DNA of 64,000 nt from Dermabacter hominis NBRC 106157 (GTDB taxonomy: Bacteria; Actinomycetota; Actinomycetes; Actinomycetales; Dermabacteraceae). The position numbers were made by a program, and so were the translations under genes. The stretch spans positions 124,001-188,000 of the forward strand of contig NZ_BCSI01000003.1 in NCBI RefSeq assembly GCF_001570785.1. The letters run 5' to 3'. Of this stretch, positions 62,451 to 64,000 are shown one piece after another. Position 1 is the stretch's first letter, and every line of letters begins with the position of its first letter. The notes beneath the pieces were generated by a model that was given only the letters and a program-made list of their open reading frames with translations, had not been told where the DNA came from and made no database searches.

Positions 62451-64000
62451 GGGACTGGCACCTCCGCGGCACGCACATCGATCACCTGGTCGGCGACATC
62501 GAGGAGAGCCTGTCTATGAGCGGTCACGAGGACGCTTGAGCCCTGTTCGCGCAGCGTCTCGAGCAGGCGAACGATCATCGCCTCGCTCGCCCCGTCGAGG
62601 TGCGAAGTGGGTTCGTCGAGGATGACGAGCGGTTTCGCCTCGAGGAGGGCGGTTGTGAGGGCGACGCGCTGGCGCTGACCGACGGAAAGCCCAGTTCCGC
62701 CGCGACCAAGTTCGACGTCCCAGCCGTGAACATCCGCGACGTGTGTGCCGAGACCGGTCGCACGTGACGCCCTCGTAATGAGGGCGCATGCCTCTTCGGT
62801 TCCCGGGGCGATTCCCGCGGGAAGGGACTCGTGGAGGATCTCGCGTAGGGTGCCAGGGCCCACGACGGGTCGCTGGGGCAGCCATGCGATCTGCGCCCAG
62901 AGGCTTTCTCGATCGATCTCGCTGAGTGCAATACTGTTGCCTTCCTCAGTGCGAAGCAGGACGCCGCCCGTGGTCGGCGTGAGGAGCCCGAGGATGGCGG
63001 CGATCGTCGTCGATTTTCCCTCGCCACTTGCGCCGCGAAGGGCAGTGATCTGGCCGGGTGTGATGACGGCAGTGAGGTGGGCTGGCGCGAGACGGTCGCG
63101 CCCCGCAACGCTCAGATCACGCAGGACAATACTCGTGCGTGATAGCGAGGGGGCAGCGGGGCGGGTGGCCTCGTCACCGGTATCCACTTTGCCCGCCGCT
63201 GCGGGGGCATTGAGGATCTCGAAGGCGGCGTCGACGGCCGCGAGGCCATCCGTCGAAGCGTGAAACTGCTGGCCCACAAGGCGCAAGGGGAGATACACCT
63301 CGGCGGCAAGAACGAGCACGGCGATTGCCGGAAAAAGCTCCATTGCACCGCCCACGAGGCGCAAACCGATGGAGACCGCGATGAGCGCGATGCCGAGGGT
63401 AGCGATGAGTTCGAGAGCAAAGCTCGAAAGGAACGCCCACGCAAGCGTCGTCATTGCGGACTTCTTGTGTCGCGCGCCGAGGTCCGCGACGATGCGCTCG
63501 GATCCCTGTGCGCGGCCGAGCGCACGTAGCGTCGGGAGGCCTTCGACCAGATCCAGAGTCTCGGCCCACAGCGTGCGCATGGTCGCGAGAGAGCGGGCCG
63601 AGGAGCCTTCAGTCATTTTCCCGATGAGGATCATAAAGATGGGGATGAGCGGAAGGGCGATACACGCGACGATCGCACTGGTGAGATCCCATACCGCGAT
63701 CGCGGTCAGTGCGAGTGGGGTGACCGTCGCCGATAGTGCAAGCTGCGGAACGTACCCCGTGAGATAGGGGCGGAGGTTTTCGAGCCCCGCGGTGGCGAGT
63801 GCGGCTGTCGAGGCGGCTTCGCCGGTGCGTCCGCGCGGGCCGAGACGCGCGTTCGTCTCGACGACGGCCCGCCTCAGTTCCCCGATCGTTTCGGTCGCTG
63901 CACGATGGCCCGTGGCTTGCGTGTACCACACGGCGCTCGCACGAATCACAAGCGCGATCGCGAGCACGACAAGTGGGAGGGGGTTTTCGTGCGGCCATGT
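62447..64000 (-). CDS. cydD: ABC exporter subunit CydD, N-terminus outside window
   Basis: At least 517 residues visible; the frame is open to the right edge, so the start lies beyond. Membrane segments (LVVLAIALVIRASAVWYTQATG, LALSATVTPLALTAIAVWDL, IVACIALPLIPIFMILIGKM) precede the ATPase: Walker A LRGASGEGKST, signature GLSVGQRQRVALTTALL, Walker B LVILDEPTSHLD and H-loop VTAHR. RTLWAETLDLVEGLPTLRALGRA is the coupling region typical of CydD. Half of the CydDC heterodimer; order cydD-cydC-kinase on the minus strand. Confidence 0.93.
   Translation of the reverse strand, partial: TWPHENPLPLVVLAIALVIRASAVWYTQATGHRAATETIGELRRAVVETNARLGPRGRTGEAASTAALATAGLENLRPYLTGYVPQLALSATVTPLALTAIAVWDLTSAIVACIALPLIPIFMILIGKMTEGSSARSLATMRTLWAETLDLVEGLPTLRALGRAQGSERIVADLGARHKKSAMTTLAWAFLSSFALELIATLGIALIAVSIGLRLVGGAMELFPAIAVLVLAAEVYLPLRLVGQQFHASTDGLAAVDAAFEILNAPAAAGKVDTGDEATRPAAPSLSRTSIVLRDLSVAGRDRLAPAHLTAVITPGQITALRGASGEGKSTTIAAILGLLTPTTGGVLLRTEEGNSIALSEIDRESLWAQIAWLPQRPVVGPGTLREILHESLPAGIAPGTEEACALITRASRATGLGTHVADVHGWDVELGRGGTGLSVGQRQRVALTTALLEAKPLVILDEPTSHLDGASEAMIVRLLETLREQGSSVLVTAHRQALLDVADQVIDVRAAEVPVP

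Overview
The window is high-GC DNA from an actinobacterium, probably a member of the Micrococcales. Pointers are the frequent GTG starts, the many 4-bp ATGA/GTGA gene overlaps, several apparently leaderless genes, a two-cysteine-pair L28, an actinobacterial DUF3516-type helicase, a DUF3515 lipoprotein and a NdgR/LtbR-like IclR regulator divergent from leuCD. A complete mevalonate operon is present, which is a minority trait in this phylum. The family cannot be fixed from the sequence alone; a Dermabacteraceae-like organism is my guess.

1-8293 is a branched-chain amino acid cluster: ilvD (3' end only), a leader peptide with a transcription attenuator, ilvB, ilvN, ilvC, leuB, ilvE and cimA (citramalate route to isoleucine). 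leuCD and an IclR-family regulator lie at 25.9-28.9 kb. A shared 13-bp imperfect palindrome precedes ilvB and ilvC and sits between the regulator and leuC, suggesting a small regulon.

8294-10174 is an AT-richer accessory patch: a LexA-type winged-helix remnant, a secreted protein and a convergent lipoprotein. 10257-15441 holds minus-strand genes: a PTS EIIA-like protein, a Ski2-like helicase, an endonuclease/exonuclease/phosphatase protein and a putative DNA glycosylase. 15643-24598 is one tightly packed plus-strand operon, FAH-family hydrolase and gltX followed by mvk, mvaD, pmk, fni, hmgR and hmgS, making isopentenyl diphosphate from acetyl-CoA units. tRNA-Gln and tRNA-Glu follow, each with its own promoter.

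25-42.7 kb is housekeeping: universal stress protein, leuCD, murA, gpsA, ddl, thiL, rpmB, recG, rsmD, coaD, yceD, rnc, mutM. The usual rpmF is missing between yceD and rnc.

42.7-57.4 kb is a defence island inserted at the 3' end of mutM. It is bounded by two 135-bp direct copies of the mutM 3' end (83% identical); the right copy is a dead remnant whose stop codon overlaps that of chrA. The island carries a type I restriction-modification operon (hsdM, hsdS, hsdR) that continues into an 843-aa HsdM/HsdS-like protein and a 680-aa GHKL ATPase fused to a PD-(D/E)XK nuclease. It also carries decayed or small regulators and an ApeA-like HEPN protein. The methylase-like plus GHKL-nuclease pair is the best candidate here for an undescribed system.

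57.4-64 kb is a chrA chromate transporter, a NarL-type response regulator, a convergent histidine kinase, and cydC/cydD (the latter running off the window), whose products help assemble cytochrome bd. The kinase is co-oriented with and overlaps cydC.
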